Assembly: GCA_015680685.1 (NCBI GenBank)
Contig: MNCI01002312.1
Span: forward strand, 275,305 to 339,304
Direction of reading: 5' to 3'
Source: Gnetum montanum
Lineage: Eukaryota > Streptophyta > Gnetopsida > Gnetales > Gnetaceae
DNA: 64,000 nucleotides
Shown: positions 36,801 through 48,867 of the stretch, one piece after another
Layout: every line of letters starts with the position of its first letter
Position numbering within the stretch: position 1 is the first letter of the stretch
Notes under the pieces: model-generated
What the model was told of the DNA's origin: nothing
Seen by the model: only the letters and a program-made list of their open reading frames with translations
Database searches by the model: none
Program-made: the position numbers and the translations under genes

Positions 36801-37284
36801 ACAGTGGCATGAGCAAATCCTCTACATCCTCTGGGCCTACAGAACAATGTGCATAACTGCAATGCGTAAGATCCCTTAGAGTCTTGTTTATGGATCTAAA
36901 GTTGTATTGCCTCTTGAGTTGTAGGTACCCTCACTCCGGATGATCCTCGAAGATGTCATGAGCAAAGCCCAAAACAATGAGTTACGAACCATCGACCTCG
37001 ACTCAATGGAGGAGGATCATGTGCAGAAGTTGAGATCCATCGAGCACTACCAAAGTAAGCAACAACAGAAGCACCGTGCAGACCCGCATCGACGGCCAGT
37101 GCAGAAGGGAGACCTCATCCTCAAGGGCATCCATGAGCACGTGAGCAAATTCTTAGCCAATTGGGAAGGTCCTTACATGGTCACTAAAGCCTTCGGGAAT
37201 GGAGCCTTTAAACTGGTGGACATGAACAACAACGAGTTCACCAACCCAGTGAATCACTCGTATCTAAAGTCATACTACATCTAA
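33823..37284 (+). pseudogene. Element A pol: RT, RNase H, second RNase H, integrase
   Basis: One frame without frameshift but with about 20 in-frame stops (12 TAG, 6 TGA, 2 TAA by my count). Domains in order: pre-RT segment; RT with LLSFMDGFSGYNQI near 34470 and YVDD at 34674-34685; gypsy RNase H with HKEKYNEVERNCLALVF near 35220; a second RNase H with NNVAEYEGLLKG near 35675, RGDSQLVVNQI near 35753 and NENTMVDTLA near 35895; integrase with an HHCC zinc finger near 36240-36370, the TDNGPQF catalytic Asp near 36630, and ENG-stop-AEATNN with the catalytic Glu near 36735; a C-terminal tail ending at the stop after SYYI. The second RNase H is the hallmark of the Tat lineage. Confidence 0.9.
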
Positions 37285-37299
37285 AGTGCAACAGAAACT

Positions 37300-37520
37300 A
37301 CAAGCACTATCTACTACGATGATAAACTGGCAATTGCACCAAGTAGTGTCCACAATGATGATAAACTAGCAGTGTCAAGAAACTTCTGCTATGACGTTAA
37401 ACTGATAGAAGCCATCCGCTACAACATTAAACTGGCATGTACGGTTTGCTGGGACCTTCAACCAGCGTAGCAGTCTGCTAGGACCTTAAACCAGCACACG
37501 GTCTACCAAGACCTTAAACT
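37300..37520 (+). repeat. Hairpin-unit array 3 of element A
   Basis: About seven units, the clearest GGTC-TACCAA-GACC followed by TTAAACTGG near 37500. They begin directly after the integrase stop codon, as in element B. Confidence 0.78.
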
Positions 37521-38517
37521 GGGTTTGCATCGCATCCCTAGCATCCACCAGCACTAGATACACATCGAACGAGTGGGCGCAACGCTAATGTGTGGGTGGG
37601 ATTTCGTAGCTCTGGAACATGGGTCATGATGCATTGAGAATGAAATCTGGAACATATGTGGTGCCACCACCCTTGGTATCATGCTGACCCTCCAAAGATG
37701 TCGTATGACATTACACTAGCCCTCCGAACCTACCATCACCACAACCCATCACCCTAATGATGGTTCCTAGGCTAGTTCCTGCATTTGGAGTTCCAGCAGT
37801 ATCATGACCCAGTCACGATGTTGTTACTCTAGCTCCCTACCAACACCTAGGCTCACATGACATTAGCTATGTGGTAGCTGATCCCATAGCTGAACCAAAA
37901 ATGCAAGCCCCTAATAGGGATTCCAGAGCATCCGCACCTGTAACACCTCTTGGCGCCTTGGAGACCAACTCCCCTATGCCAATGCTGTCAAGGCCACTGC
38001 TGGCCTTCCTACTTTGGACATCATACACCAGCAACGATGTCCAATAGCTTTAACAATGCAAGAAACTAGTAAAACCTTTGCCCCCAACTACACATCTCGC
38101 AACAATAACAAATGCTATAGTGTCGCAAAGCGAGTGCCTCGGCTAGCTTAGCTACTTCAGAGTGCAAATTCCATGACGTGCCTAACGCAACTCGCTGCAT
38201 GGAAAGCATTTGTAGGCAGGTCAAAACCCTTCATAGATGTAACGCAACTCATCCTATGAAGGAAACACCTGTCCTACGAGAGGTTGAAGAATAGTGGCAG
38301 CCAAAGATGAAAATGAAAACGAGCCCCTTAGAGCACTCCGATGAGGGACTTTGCTAAACATCATCTATGCTCTTTGCCTTAACCTTTGCAAAACAACTGC
38401 AACACTCTCAAGTGCATCCGAGCAATGTCTAGACACCCACCGAGCGACAACCTTAGCATTTTTCCTGCTACGGTGTTTCATATTCTTTGCTGATGTCTAT
38501 TGAGCCTATTCTCCAGA
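37521..38517 (+). other. Element A 3' non-coding region with conserved block
   Basis: No protein is recognised. At 38174-38282 two related units share TAACGCAACTC, about 57 bases apart; the block aligns with element B at 7171-7273. It could be a cis-acting region of the element. The rest, 37521-38170, is not recognised. Confidence 0.5.
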
Positions 38518-38537
38518 CATCGACAAAGAGGGGCCAA
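38518..38537 (+). other. Element A polypurine tract
   Basis: GACAAAGAGGGGCCAA directly before the LTR start TGAAAC. It is the equivalent of AAAGAGGAGGCAT in element B. Confidence 0.75.
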
Positions 38538-40283
38538 TGAAACATCCCAAAAAATGCGGGATCATTCTTGCTTTACCAGGCCTTGCAATTCGCGCAGCAC
38601 CACAGTAGGTCTTCAGGAGGAGAACATTCTGAGTTCAGGCTAGCTAGTTTAGCAAATTTTCTATTTTAGGTGAAAACAGGCTCTACGAGTCATCCTAGCT
38701 GTCCACCTACGTAGCACGCCGAGCCGACAACCTACTTAGAAATGGTGCATGGAGTTGGAAGTAGCATTCTGGATACACGAAATAGTTCATCAAATTTTCT
38801 AACTCATGAAGTTTGCTACGCTACACTACACCTCGCGATGTAGCACAGCAAGCTTGAGAAGACGATTGTAGAATGGAGCGCTACGCTACGCTACGTCACA
38901 TGACATAGCGTAGCATGGCAATAGCTTCACAGCCAGTCCCCATGCCTAATTTTAAGTCCTTCAGCAATGTCTCTTTCTGTTAAGAAACAGTGGACCATGT
39001 CTGCTGCTATGCTACAATAAGCTACAAGGTGCAGTGAGGCATAGAAATCTTGTGGAAGAGATAGAAGGTAGCTTAAAGGAGGACGGAATCAGCAAGTTTG
39101 CAAGTCGCACGGAAGCAAAGTTTGCAAATCGGCAAAGCTTTCATGACTAAGGCTAGTTGCTATGCTATACTACACTATGTAGCGTAGCATAGCATAGCAA
39201 GCATGCAACACATATGTAGCGAAATGCACGACAAGGTGTTATGCTATGCCAAGCATGCTCTACTACAAAGCATAGCGAGGCATACGGGTGGTTGTGCGAC
39301 ATCAATTCACTTCATCTAATTGGACCATTAGCACACGTCTCCAGATGCTAACGACATAATTACAACATGGTAGGCTCATAGTTATGGCATAGCAGGTTCG
39401 CATTACAATGGTCTTTTCGGTCCAACGGTCATACATGATACGTGTGGCGCCAGTAAGTCAACGTGGGCCTGGGGCACGTGGCATCCAAACCGCCCCTTTC
39501 AGGTGCCCTCTAGCTCTATAAATACATCGATGAACAACATCCAAAGGGTCCAAGAATTTTCTAAAAAATTGCATTCAAAAAGGATGGACTATATTTGGCT
39601 ATTGGGAATTCTCGGGAAAATGGCATTCAAAGTGCTCAAATTTTTCCAACAAGCAGCATTCAAAGAGTTCCAAGATTTTTTGGAGTCTTCAAATTTTCAT
39701 CTCTCTGGCACTCAAGTTCTCTTCTCAACACATTGTAGCACTGAGCATTATAAGCTTTCTGTTTGACACTGCAAACAGTTAGCACCTTTAGCTAACATTT
39801 TTTCTTGTCTCCCTTTCTACCACCTTGGTAGAATCCCCTGCATTGTCAACATCCAAAACCACACACAAGTGCATAACCTATTCTTCTCTACACGTCCTAG
39901 TTACTCTCAGGATCTTTGCACTCCGCCATGATTTGCAATTGATTGTATCCACATTGATAGAGCAAGCTTGTAGCTTCGGAGCAGTGCATTTTTCTAACCA
40001 TATTTTACATTATTTTTTGTTTATTGTTGCGTTTTTACACTATTTTCTTCTTCTTCTTCATTTACTTTCAAGAATTACTCCACATTTCCATTCTTGTTTC
40101 AAAAATATACATTGCAAAAGGCTATATAGCCATCAATTAAGTCCCTGTCTAATCGACCAAACCGTTCAGGGTGTCCCGTATCTACACACACCCAACACAG
40201 CCTTCCCACGGGTATGGGGTCTAAACTATCGTGCCCGTCAACCCCTTGATGTTTTTCAGCCACCGACGTTTTTGATCCTCACA
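38538..40283 (+). repeat. Element A 3' LTR
   Basis: 1746 bp, TGAAACATC to CTCACA, directly followed by the TGGAT duplication at 40284-40288. It aligns with 18319-20050. CTAYGCTAY motifs at about 38815-38920 and 39155-39250 correspond to those in the 5' LTR. Confidence 0.92.
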
Positions 40284-40288
40284 TGGAT
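40284..40288. repeat. Target-site duplication of element A, right
   Basis: TGGAT, identical to 18314-18318. Confidence 0.85.
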
Positions 40289-43200
40289 GAGGAAACAAAC
40301 CTTAGTTGGGCTAACCACGATCTCCCCAAGATTAGGTTAAACCTAGGCATCTCTTCTACCATAATAAATATTGCGCTAGTGGAAAATTGGTCCCTTGCTA
40401 TGAGGTTGATGGTAACATTCCCCTTGACCACAACATGTGCCCCATTGAATGACTTTAAACATGAGGTTGCTATGGGCTTGATTTGATCCATGAAGCCCAA
40501 CTTGTCCACTATTGGGAATGGTCTCACATTGGTAGCAGCCCTATCATCAATGTGTACTCCATGAATCTTATATCGACCTACTTGAATTATGATAAACATG
40601 GGGGCAATAGTCACTTGACCTTTTTTAGGGTAATCTTTGATGGCTTTGTCATAAAATGTTAAATGGGATGGCTGTGGTTCTTTAGCCACAGAGGGAAGCA
40701 TAACAGCGTGGACAGCTTTCTCTTTGGCTAGCATGTTTTCACTAATAGAAATAGATGCTAACATGCGAACCAAAGCCTCACGATGTGCTGTAGAGGTTAT
40801 TATTAAGTTGTACAATATTAATGTTTTGTTCTTTTGTTTCAAGGCCTATTTAAACCTATGAAAGTACATTTAGGAAGTCTTGGCCACTATTTTATTGTTT
40901 GCTAACCTTTTCTTCTTCTATGCATCCTAGAAGACGAATCTCCCAAGGGGGAGTGGCTTTGGGTTAGATAGTAAGTTCTTTTAAATTAGAGGATGACAGT
41001 TGCATGTGTGTGTTACCACCAGTGGCTAATGATGAAGAGGTCATGGGAATTTTGAACAATGGGGTGGGCTTAGGGGGGCCCAATGTAGTGTGTTCTCTAG
41101 CCAACTTATCTGCTAGATGTTCCTTAAATGAGGAGGTTGAGACGCAGTGCTTGTCACTCGACTTTGGGTAGTAGGGGAACTTGCATGCTTTAGCACCCTG
41201 ATAAAAAATGGTGCCTGTGTTTTTGTAGTGGGAAATGATACAGTTTTAAGTACAAAAGGTGCAGCAAATGTCTATGGAGAAGCTTTAATGACAAAGGGGG
41301 TTTGCAACCTGGTTGTTGTTGAAGCTTCAACATTGTGGACCAGGGGTTACATGAACCACAAATGACTCATGCTGTGATTCTACATTATTGTCAATGCCAA
41401 TGGCATTGATAGTGTAACCTACATTATTTATGTTCACAAGATCTTTGTAAACATTCATAGATTGGTTTTTAGATCAAACAAGACTTCTCTCATCTAGGAC
41501 TAACTTATCCTAATCAATCAATCGTTGGATATCATCTTTCAATGCTAGGCAATAATCTATATCATGCCCATACAATTAATGATAATTGCAAAAATGCTCT
41601 AGCCTGAAGTTCTTGGGTACTAGTGGTTCATTAGGCATAGCCAAGGAGGGGTCTCGAAGGACTTCACAATACCTTTGATGATGCTTAAGGGCCTCCTCTT
41701 ACATACATTTATGTTGGATGTGCCTAGCTCCCAACAATTGACTCAGAAGCTCCAAAGGCTTAATTGGTAATCGAGTATATTTTGAGTGATCCTTGCACTC
41801 AAAATTTGGTCTTGGCTAAGTTTGCACTATGGGTGTTAATGCCAAGGGCTAACTAGTGCTACTAGAGTTGGGCATTGTGTTAGTGGAGGCTGTGGGTGTT
41901 GTGGCAATATTTTTGCTATTGTTGGACTCAGTCTCATTAGCCATAGTGGCCACCGTGGTTGTTGTGCCCTTCCCCTTCTCTTTCTCTTTTTTTGTATGTG
42001 TGTCTTTATAGGCTACATAGGCTGGATCTCTACTAGCCTCTGTCACATCTTGAATGCTTTTAGTTTGAGCGAATACTTGGCTAAGGGAACGTGGAGCCAA
42101 ATAATATAGTTTGGATTTGATAAAATCATTTATTGCTCCTTTGAAAATAGCTAGCAAGTGGGCCTCAGCAAGTGGTTCTCGTATTTCATTTAGAGTAGCA
42201 CTCCAATGTTGTATGAACTTTTGTACGGATTCTAATGGCTCTTGTTTAACACTCATGAGCTAATCTAAAGTGACTTCTGATTTCAAGTTATAGTTAAAAT
42301 GAGTCACGAACTGGCTTAGCAATTCTTTTAATGTTGAGATAGAAGCATAGGGAAGCACGTGGTACCAATCTAAGGCCTTGCCTACTAGGGACATGGAAAA
42401 AACACAAATGATGGTATGGGGCCAAGATTGTAGTAACAAGGATTCAGACCTAAAAGTGGCCAAGTGGGCATTTGGATCACCTTCCCCATTGTATTTTGTA
42501 AACTGGGGAAGTTGTACCCCAGGGAGCAATGTAAACATGGGAACAACTAGATTGATTGGGTCATCTTAGTAGAAGTCTATGACTTGAACGATTTTAGAAA
42601 TGGTGGCTTTCAGTCATTTAATTACTTCGGTGATGATCTAGATGAGCTAGAAGGCTTGGTCTAGACCTAAGGGTGTTACAGTGGATTGTGAAGCTACTAG
42701 AGTAGCCATCACTGGTGGCACTGTTGGTGTGGCTGCCAGTCCTATTGGGGGTGCTATCAGAATAACTCCTACTAGTGGTGTTGTTTGAGTAGCCCACAAC
42801 CCAGTGGGTGGTACTGCTAGAGCAGCTACCATTGGTGGCACTGTAGGGATGGTTACCTGCCTAGTTGTTGGTGTGGCCCATAGCCTTGTGTTTGGTTGCA
42901 TTGCATGTGACACTTAGTATGTTTGGGGCTATGCATATTATGGCATGTGAGACATTTGAGCCACAGGAAAAGAGGTCGTTGGTGTCCACCATGCAGTTGA
43001 GGTTGGGTCCACTATTGATGCTGGAATTAGTGTAAAGGAGGGAATAGAAACAAAACTTACATGCAATTGTGACATGGTCATGGTGTGCACGTATGGAAGT
43101 GTGGGCATCATAGATGTTGGGTGTGGGACTTGGATAGATTGGGAAGGATGATTAACGAGAAATGAGCTTGAAGGGCCTGCATGTTGATATGTTGACAACA

Positions 43201-43762
43201 TTTAATGACTATCCATCACCAAAGAGGGTTTGGGTTGTGGTAGTTTCATGACAGTAGTGAAAGAGGTGGAAGATTGTGGCTAGTGTGAATGAACGACAGA
43301 GGTGGTAGGAACTATTGCATAGATTAGACCACCACCTTCAGAGTGGGAGTCTAACTCCTCTTTCCCATCATGGAGAGGTTCATCATAATGTGATGTTGTG
43401 TCCCATTCTCTTGACTTACTTAGTTGCAAACTTTTGGCTAAGAGCCATTGGAAAGTTTCAGTAAGTGGGATAATGGTGTTAGTAGTGGGAATGAACTCCC
43501 TTACTTTCTAGTGGATGATTTCAAAGTTATGTTTTTCCTTAAACTCATGATGATCCAATGGTATATTTTCTTGGATCTTGGCACATAAGAATTTATAGTG
43601 CTCTTTGTCATTAGGTAGATGTTTAGGCAATTGATACTACAGTCTAAGGGACTACCACTATACTCGCATTGGGTTGGGCAGTCACTTGGGATCTACCATG
43701 TGTGGAACAGATTAGGATGCCTCCAAGTTCAAGGTGGGAACTGAAGTGGTTGCAGGATTCAT
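40289..43762 (-). pseudogene. Element B gag-protease, N-terminal piece
   Basis: Gag starts at about 43762 (minus). It is homologous throughout to element A gag: gag core with TKYNGEGDPNAHLATF near 42480, QKFIQHWSATLNEIREP near 42190, a damaged zinc-knuckle-like motif near 41570, and protease with VHIDDRAATNV near 40560, where the catalytic Asp is kept but the following Gly is Arg. ILGRSWLAQL lies near 40310, and the frame is then cut by element A and resumes at 18313. Several stops are present, including TAG at LD-stop-LMSVK (42257-42259), the same place as a TAG in element A. Confidence 0.85.
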
Positions 43763-43952
43763 CTTTCTGATATGAGAGAGGTGTAAGAAAAAAGAGAGGA
43801 TAGATACGTGTAAGAAATAGTTAAAAAAGTACATTTGGTATTAAACAGTAAAAGTCTAAAGTTCCAGAGAAAATAGACTAAAACTGGGGGCATTTGGAAA
43901 TGCTGAAGAGCTAGTTTTTTTTGTTGTTGCTCTTGCTACGCTAAGAGAAACT

Positions 43953-44312
43953 GCTACGCCAACATGGCCACTACGCTACACAGAACGGAGGTAGCATAAT
44001 GTAGTAGACAGGTAGCGTAACACAGTAGGTAGTTTGGGAACCGCTACACTGACAATGTCACTATGCTACACAGAATACAGGAAACGTAATGTAGTAGATA
44101 GGTAGCATAACATAGTAGATATTTTAGGAACTGCTACATTGATAGGGTCGCTACACTACACAGAACGTAGGTAGCATAATGCAGTAGACAGGTAGCGTAA
44201 CATAGTAGATAGTTTGGGAACCGGTACATGAACAGGGTCGCTATGCTACACAGAATGCAAATAGTGTAATGTAGTAGACAAGTAGTGTAACACAATAGAC
44301 AGTTTGGGGCTT
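43953..44312. repeat. 90-bp tandem repeat in the element B leader
   Basis: Four units of 90 bases begin with GCTACRCYRAC or close variants and contain GCTACACAGAA and two GTAGTAGA/GTAACA segments. They are rich in CTAYGC/GTAGCR motifs. The array lies between primer site and gag; element A has an unrelated 122-bp repeat in the same place. Confidence 0.88.
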
Positions 44313-44495
44313 TCATCCTACAGATTTCCAAAGGAACTATTGTGGTGACCAATCTACACCACCTGGTGCATAAAAAACCATAGGGGTGTCACGTATACGC
44401 TAGCAAGCTACTGGTGATGGGGTACAAACAACATGTAGGATTACCTATGAGACATAGAAGAGAAATAGAGGTTTAGGCCCTCCTTCTAGTGTCAA

Positions 44496-44520
44496 AAATT
44501 ATGATGTTTCAAAACATCAG
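44496..44520 (-). other. Probable primer-binding site of element B
   Basis: Near the LTR end the minus strand contains TTTTTGACACTAGAAGGAGG (about 44480-44500), corresponding to TTGGCGCTAGAAGGAGGG in element D with G-to-A changes. About 15 extra bases separate it from the LTR end. Confidence 0.45.
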
Positions 44521-46755
44521 TGGCTAGAACACTGAGAGGTTATCAGGCGTACAGCCTAACCCCGGATCCATGCAAGGGCTATGTTGGAGAAAATAGAAAT
44601 GGGGTTCCCTGAATAGTCTGGTCAATCATTCAGGGACTTACGTGGTGTACAATAACTATATGCAAATAGTAATTTTAAAATGCAACATTCTAAGGTTGAA
44701 ATTGAAGAAAACATGGGGTGCATGACAATAGAAAAGCATCAAAGCATGTAACTAGGATAATAAGCATGAATAGGTACACATGAATGCAACATATATGCTA
44801 TAGAAAAAATGGAATGAGAGTTTAGGTGAGGGAATGCACCACCCCAAAATTATGGAATCTAATCTTTGTATGACTAATGAAAGTGTACAACTGGTGTGTA
44901 GTACTAGATAAGCACAACTGACAATGGAATGATATGGTCATAGCTCTTGGACTACTACCAATGGGATGCTAACAAGAACCAATGAGCTGATGCTTACTGG
45001 ACTAAGAGCTACTATTCTAGGTTGAGAAGAGATCTGGGAAGTGCTACTTCTGGGATTTTCTATTTAGCAACCTTTTGTTTTCCAATCTCTTTGTCAAATC
45101 TTACTGCAAGAAGCCAACTCCCAAAATTCAATTGCCAAAAGCCAACCTTTTGAATGTTTTTTGTTGGGGTATTTATAGAGCCAAGAGTGGGAAGAAGATG
45201 TGGTTTGGACACCACATGTATTGGGTCCCACAGGGCACAAACATGGATGTGCTATGTTGGCGTGTGGTGCTATGTTGATGTGCTACACTAAATGGAATAA
45301 GGCTGGAAGTGTAACCTACTAAGCTATGACCATATCATTCGGATTGCATGTACCCAAGGTATTGCCATATTTTTACAAAAAATGCTTATGAAAAATGTAA
45401 AGTGAAGCTTACACTTTGGGACTACATCTTCCCCTCTCTTATGAGTAGGGTCAAGCATAGAGACAATTTTGGGACTTGACAATGGATGCAACAAGCAAAG
45501 AAAAATGCTGATCTCAGATGTCAAGGAGATGCTGGGGCAGAAATGACCATGGACAACAAGTCTTGGAGCTTCTAGAGATTTCCTATGGCTTCTTTTCAAG
45601 TGTTACACTACTTACGTTTTTTAGCATAGTGGAGTAGCATGAAGACCTACTCGCTACGCTATGCTACGTTGCATAGTGTAGCACAGTGTAACATCCACCT
45701 TTAAGATAAGTTTTGCTCAAAAACTGAAAATAACCCTCTAAAGCTTGGAAAGCCAAGCTATTTTAACAACCAACCATTACACTTTTCATGTTAAAGAATC
45801 CTAAGAGTTCCTGGCTTCATCATTGGGGCACCTTTTATCTTGTAGGTTCTTGCTATGCTGTGCTACGCTATGTAGTATAACATAGCGTAGAAGCTAGTTT
45901 GGGATGAATTTGAACTACAACCTGCAATGTTTTGTCAGGAGACTTTGATTGGGACCTAAGGATGAAGTGGGACAGGCAATCTTGGAAGTCAAATCATGGT
46001 CAAGTGCAATTATTTTGGTAGAAAAACTTGAGAAAATACTTTCTTAGTGGTGGCATCCCACTACGTTGTGCTACACTGTGCAGCATAGCATACCGTAGCA
46101 CCTAGATTCGGGTGGCTTTTGCAAAATTTGCCTATGTCACATTGATCACACTTCAAGGGTAGAGCAAGGCAAGCATCCTTGAAGATCAAAGAATGGTCAA
46201 GTGCATTTTCTCTGTTAACACAATTTCAGGGAAGATTATATTACGATTGGCACCCTGCTACGTTGTCCTATACTATGAAGCATAGCACAGCGTAGCGCCC
46301 AAAATGGGATGACTTTTGCAACATTTTCCATATATTTTCCATGCTACGCTAATCATATTTCAAGGATGAAGTAGGGTAGGCATCGTTGGGAACTGATTAT
46401 CTAGCAACTACATCTTCTGCATCTGATCTAACACTTGCAATAGTTTTTATCACCACATGGCCTGCTACACTATGCAGCATAGCATAGCATAGCAGGCCTC
46501 ATAGTTAGAAAATTTGCTAAATTTTTTATTCCATCCTGAGTGCCTCTTTTGTGCAAACTAGCCTCATGACTAGGTTCTGCATTGATTGTGTAGCAGAGGA
46601 TGGCAGGTAGGCTTGGAAGTGGCTTCATAGGCATCAGGACTTCCAGGGTGCCATGTTGTCTACACGGTCCAACGTGACACCATGCTTGTAGAGATCCTTG
46701 CCCAAATTTTGGAATTATGCTGAATCATGAGAGTCCCAAAATTTATGGTGTTTCA
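44521..46755 (-). repeat. Element B 5' LTR
   Basis: 2235 bp. On the minus strand it starts TGAAACACC at 46755 and ends CCA at 44521. It aligns with 4500-6701. It contains the same CTAYGC palindromic clusters (about 45640-45690, 45850-45895, 46060-46105, 46255-46295, 46465-46495). Confidence 0.9.
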
Positions 46756-48824
46756 AGTAACATCCCTATGCCTTATGATCTTCTTATTTTGATTATCCCA
46801 AAATCAATAACCAAAATCATTAGATCCATAACCAATGATAAAACACATTCTAGCTTTAGGATCAAGCTTATCTCTATCATTTGAATCAACATGCACATAT
46901 GAGACATACCAAAAAATTCTGAAATGTCAAATATTTACCTCCTTCATAGTCCATACCTCCTCTAATATTCAAAACCCCAATGGAGCTGAAGGATCTCAAT
47001 TAATGAGATAGGTTGTTGTGTTAACTACATCTACCGAAAATTTCTTTGGTAACCTAAAGTGTATTCTCATGCTTCTAGCTCTTTCATTCAATGTTTTATT
47101 CATCCATTCAATGACGACATTTTTCTCTAGAATTCTTGGAATTATCTTGATCATCTTGATCCCATTTTCTAAATAGAAATTCTTGAATTCTTTACTATCA
47201 TATTCTCCTCCATTATCTGACTTCAAATTTTGATCTTCAAACCAATCTAATTTTCTACTTTAGCTTTCCACCTTTTAAATATAGCAAATACATCAGATTT
47301 ATTTTTAAGAAAATAAACCCACACCTTTTTGGTGGAATTATCAATGAAGGTGACATAATATCTCAAGCCTCCAAGAGACTTTACTAGAGCTAGCCCACAT
47401 ACATTTGAATGCAACAATTCAAGCTTTTCAATCTATGATGTCCTCCCTAACTTTGAGAAAGTAACCCTTTTTTGCTTTCCATAGACAAAATTTTCACACA
47501 AGCTAACATCAATAGACTTAAAATTTGGTAACTTCCCCTTTGAAGCTAACAACTTCATATCTTTCTCACTCATATGCCCAAGTCTTTAGTGCCATAAGAT
47601 CAAATCAACACCATATTCAACAACTGCCACTATATCTTTCTTTGCTATAATCATGTACAATGTTCCCACCTTACTGCCTCATGCAACAACCAAGTTTCCC
47701 TTGGTTATCTTTTGTGACCTACCTTTGAATGTTGTTATATACCCATCTAAATCCATTTGGCTCATGGAAATTAGATTTTTCTTGAGTCTAGAAACATGTC
47801 TGACATCTTGCAATTTCCACTACATCCCTTGGGAAGTCTTTATTTGAACTTCATCCTTCCCCACAATATCCAAAGTTTCATCATCTATAACATGAACCTT
47901 TCCAAACTTCCCTACAACATAATTGGGTAATAATTCCTTACAAGGAGTGGAGTGGAGTGAAGCAACTAAATCCAAAATCCAAGATTCAATAGGACTATCC
48001 ACATAATAGATCAAAGCATCAACAGTAATCTCCTTAGTTGCATTTTTTGATTCATCATCTTAAGTTTGATTTTTTTTCTTCTTTGGTTCTTTGCATTGAT
48101 TTTTAAAGTGACCCTTTTTATCACAATTCTAATAGAAAACTTCCTTGAGATTTTAGATTTTCTTTTGCCTCTTCACTTCGATATACCATTACCATGGTTT
48201 TAATCATAGTCATTGCTCCTACCTCTACTTTTTGTATTCAAAGTAGACCCTAAGGATTTTCTTGACTCCCTTCTATGAACATCCTTACTAAGAATCAACT
48301 CTCAAATATCATTCAATTTTAATTTTGAATTACTAGATGAGCTACTCACTGCAGTCACTATTGCAACCCAACTCTCTAGCAAGGATGATAGAAAAATCAA
48401 CGTCTTGATTTCATCATCAAAGGTAATCTCCACTGAACTCAATTGACTAATAATCACATTGAATTCATTGATGTGATATATGAATAATGCAGCTTCACCA
48501 ATATTCAAATTGAGCAACCTATGCATCAAATATACATTGTTTGAAGCATATGGCTTTTCATACATGCTTGACAATGTCTTCATCAAACTTATTGTTGTTT
48601 TCTCATTAACAATGTTGAATGCGACATTTCATGCCAAAGTTAATCTAATCATATCATGTTTGGAAATCTAAGAGATCCCAATCTTCTTGTTCCATGGTTT
48701 TTGGCTTCTTCTGAGAGAAGGGTTCATGTAGTTTCTTCTAGCACAGATAATCTTCAATCTACATTTTCCAAAATCTGAAATCTTTGTAATCAAACATGTC
48801 AATCTTAACCTTCCCTTCCTCCAT
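46756..48824 (-). pseudogene. Copia C right half: gag, protease, integrase
   Basis: The gag start ATG is at 48824, followed by VKIDMFDYKDFRFWKM. At two Gln positions of the family there is TAG. Further on: gag core with LMHRLLNLNIGE near 48520 and INEFNVIISQLSSVEI near 48455; a zinc-knuckle region near 48110, damaged; a protease region with WILDLVASLHSTP near 47975 (family WVLDSGASFHATP, so the catalytic DSG is lost); integrase with SDNGGEYDSKEF near 47220; and FIIGYGSNDFGY near 46825. The reading ends at the LTR of element B at 46756. Copia of Tnt1/Tork type, heavily mutated. Confidence 0.85.
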
Positions 48825-48849
48825 CACTTCCACTTTCCTTCATCAAGAA

Positions 48850-48867
48850 CTTGGCTCCAATACTAGT
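48850..48867 (-). other. Primer-binding site of copia C
   Basis: The minus strand reads AGTATTGGAGCC after the LTR end CCTAACA, a mutated form of TGGTATCAGAGCC, the initiator methionine tRNA site used by most plant copia elements. Confidence 0.75.

Larger units (their letters stand above)
18319..40283 (+). mobile_element. Element A: large Ty3/gypsy (Tat-like) retrotransposon inserted in B
   Basis: The element is 21,965 bp including the inserted element D, with LTRs 18319-20050 and 38538-40283 and a perfect TGGAT duplication. Order on the plus strand: LTR, primer site, leader with a 122-bp tandem repeat, gag-protease, array 1, antisense HAD-like gene, array 2, RT-RNase H-second RNase H-integrase, array 3, polypurine tract, LTR. 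LTRs differ at about 13% of the first 85 bases, nearly all transitions, so it is old and heavily decayed. Its LTRs are unrelated to those of B apart from TGAAACA at the start, but all internal modules are homologous, so A and B are sister families. Confidence 0.92.
4500..46755 (-). mobile_element. Element B: large Ty3/gypsy (Tat-like) retrotransposon, split by A
   Basis: Two direct LTRs (44521-46755 and 4500-6701) bound the element. In order on the minus strand come primer site, leader with a 90-bp tandem repeat, gag-protease, array 1, an antisense HAD-like gene, array 2, RT-RNase H-second RNase H-integrase, array 3, polypurine tract and LTR. Without the inserted element A (18319-40283) it is about 20.3 kb. 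The two RNase H domains suggest the Tat lineage. LTRs differ at roughly 15% of positions over the first 125 bases, mainly transitions, so the insertion is old. The flanking five bases (ATCGG and AGTAA) do not match, so no target duplication is seen. Confidence 0.85.

Noticed and set aside
20739-37284. TAG recoded as glutamine (alternative code or suppressed stop)
   Set aside because: B has Gln at many of the TAG sites and different stops elsewhere, LTR differences are also transitions, and the host WRKY gene uses a normal code. Deamination explains it better.
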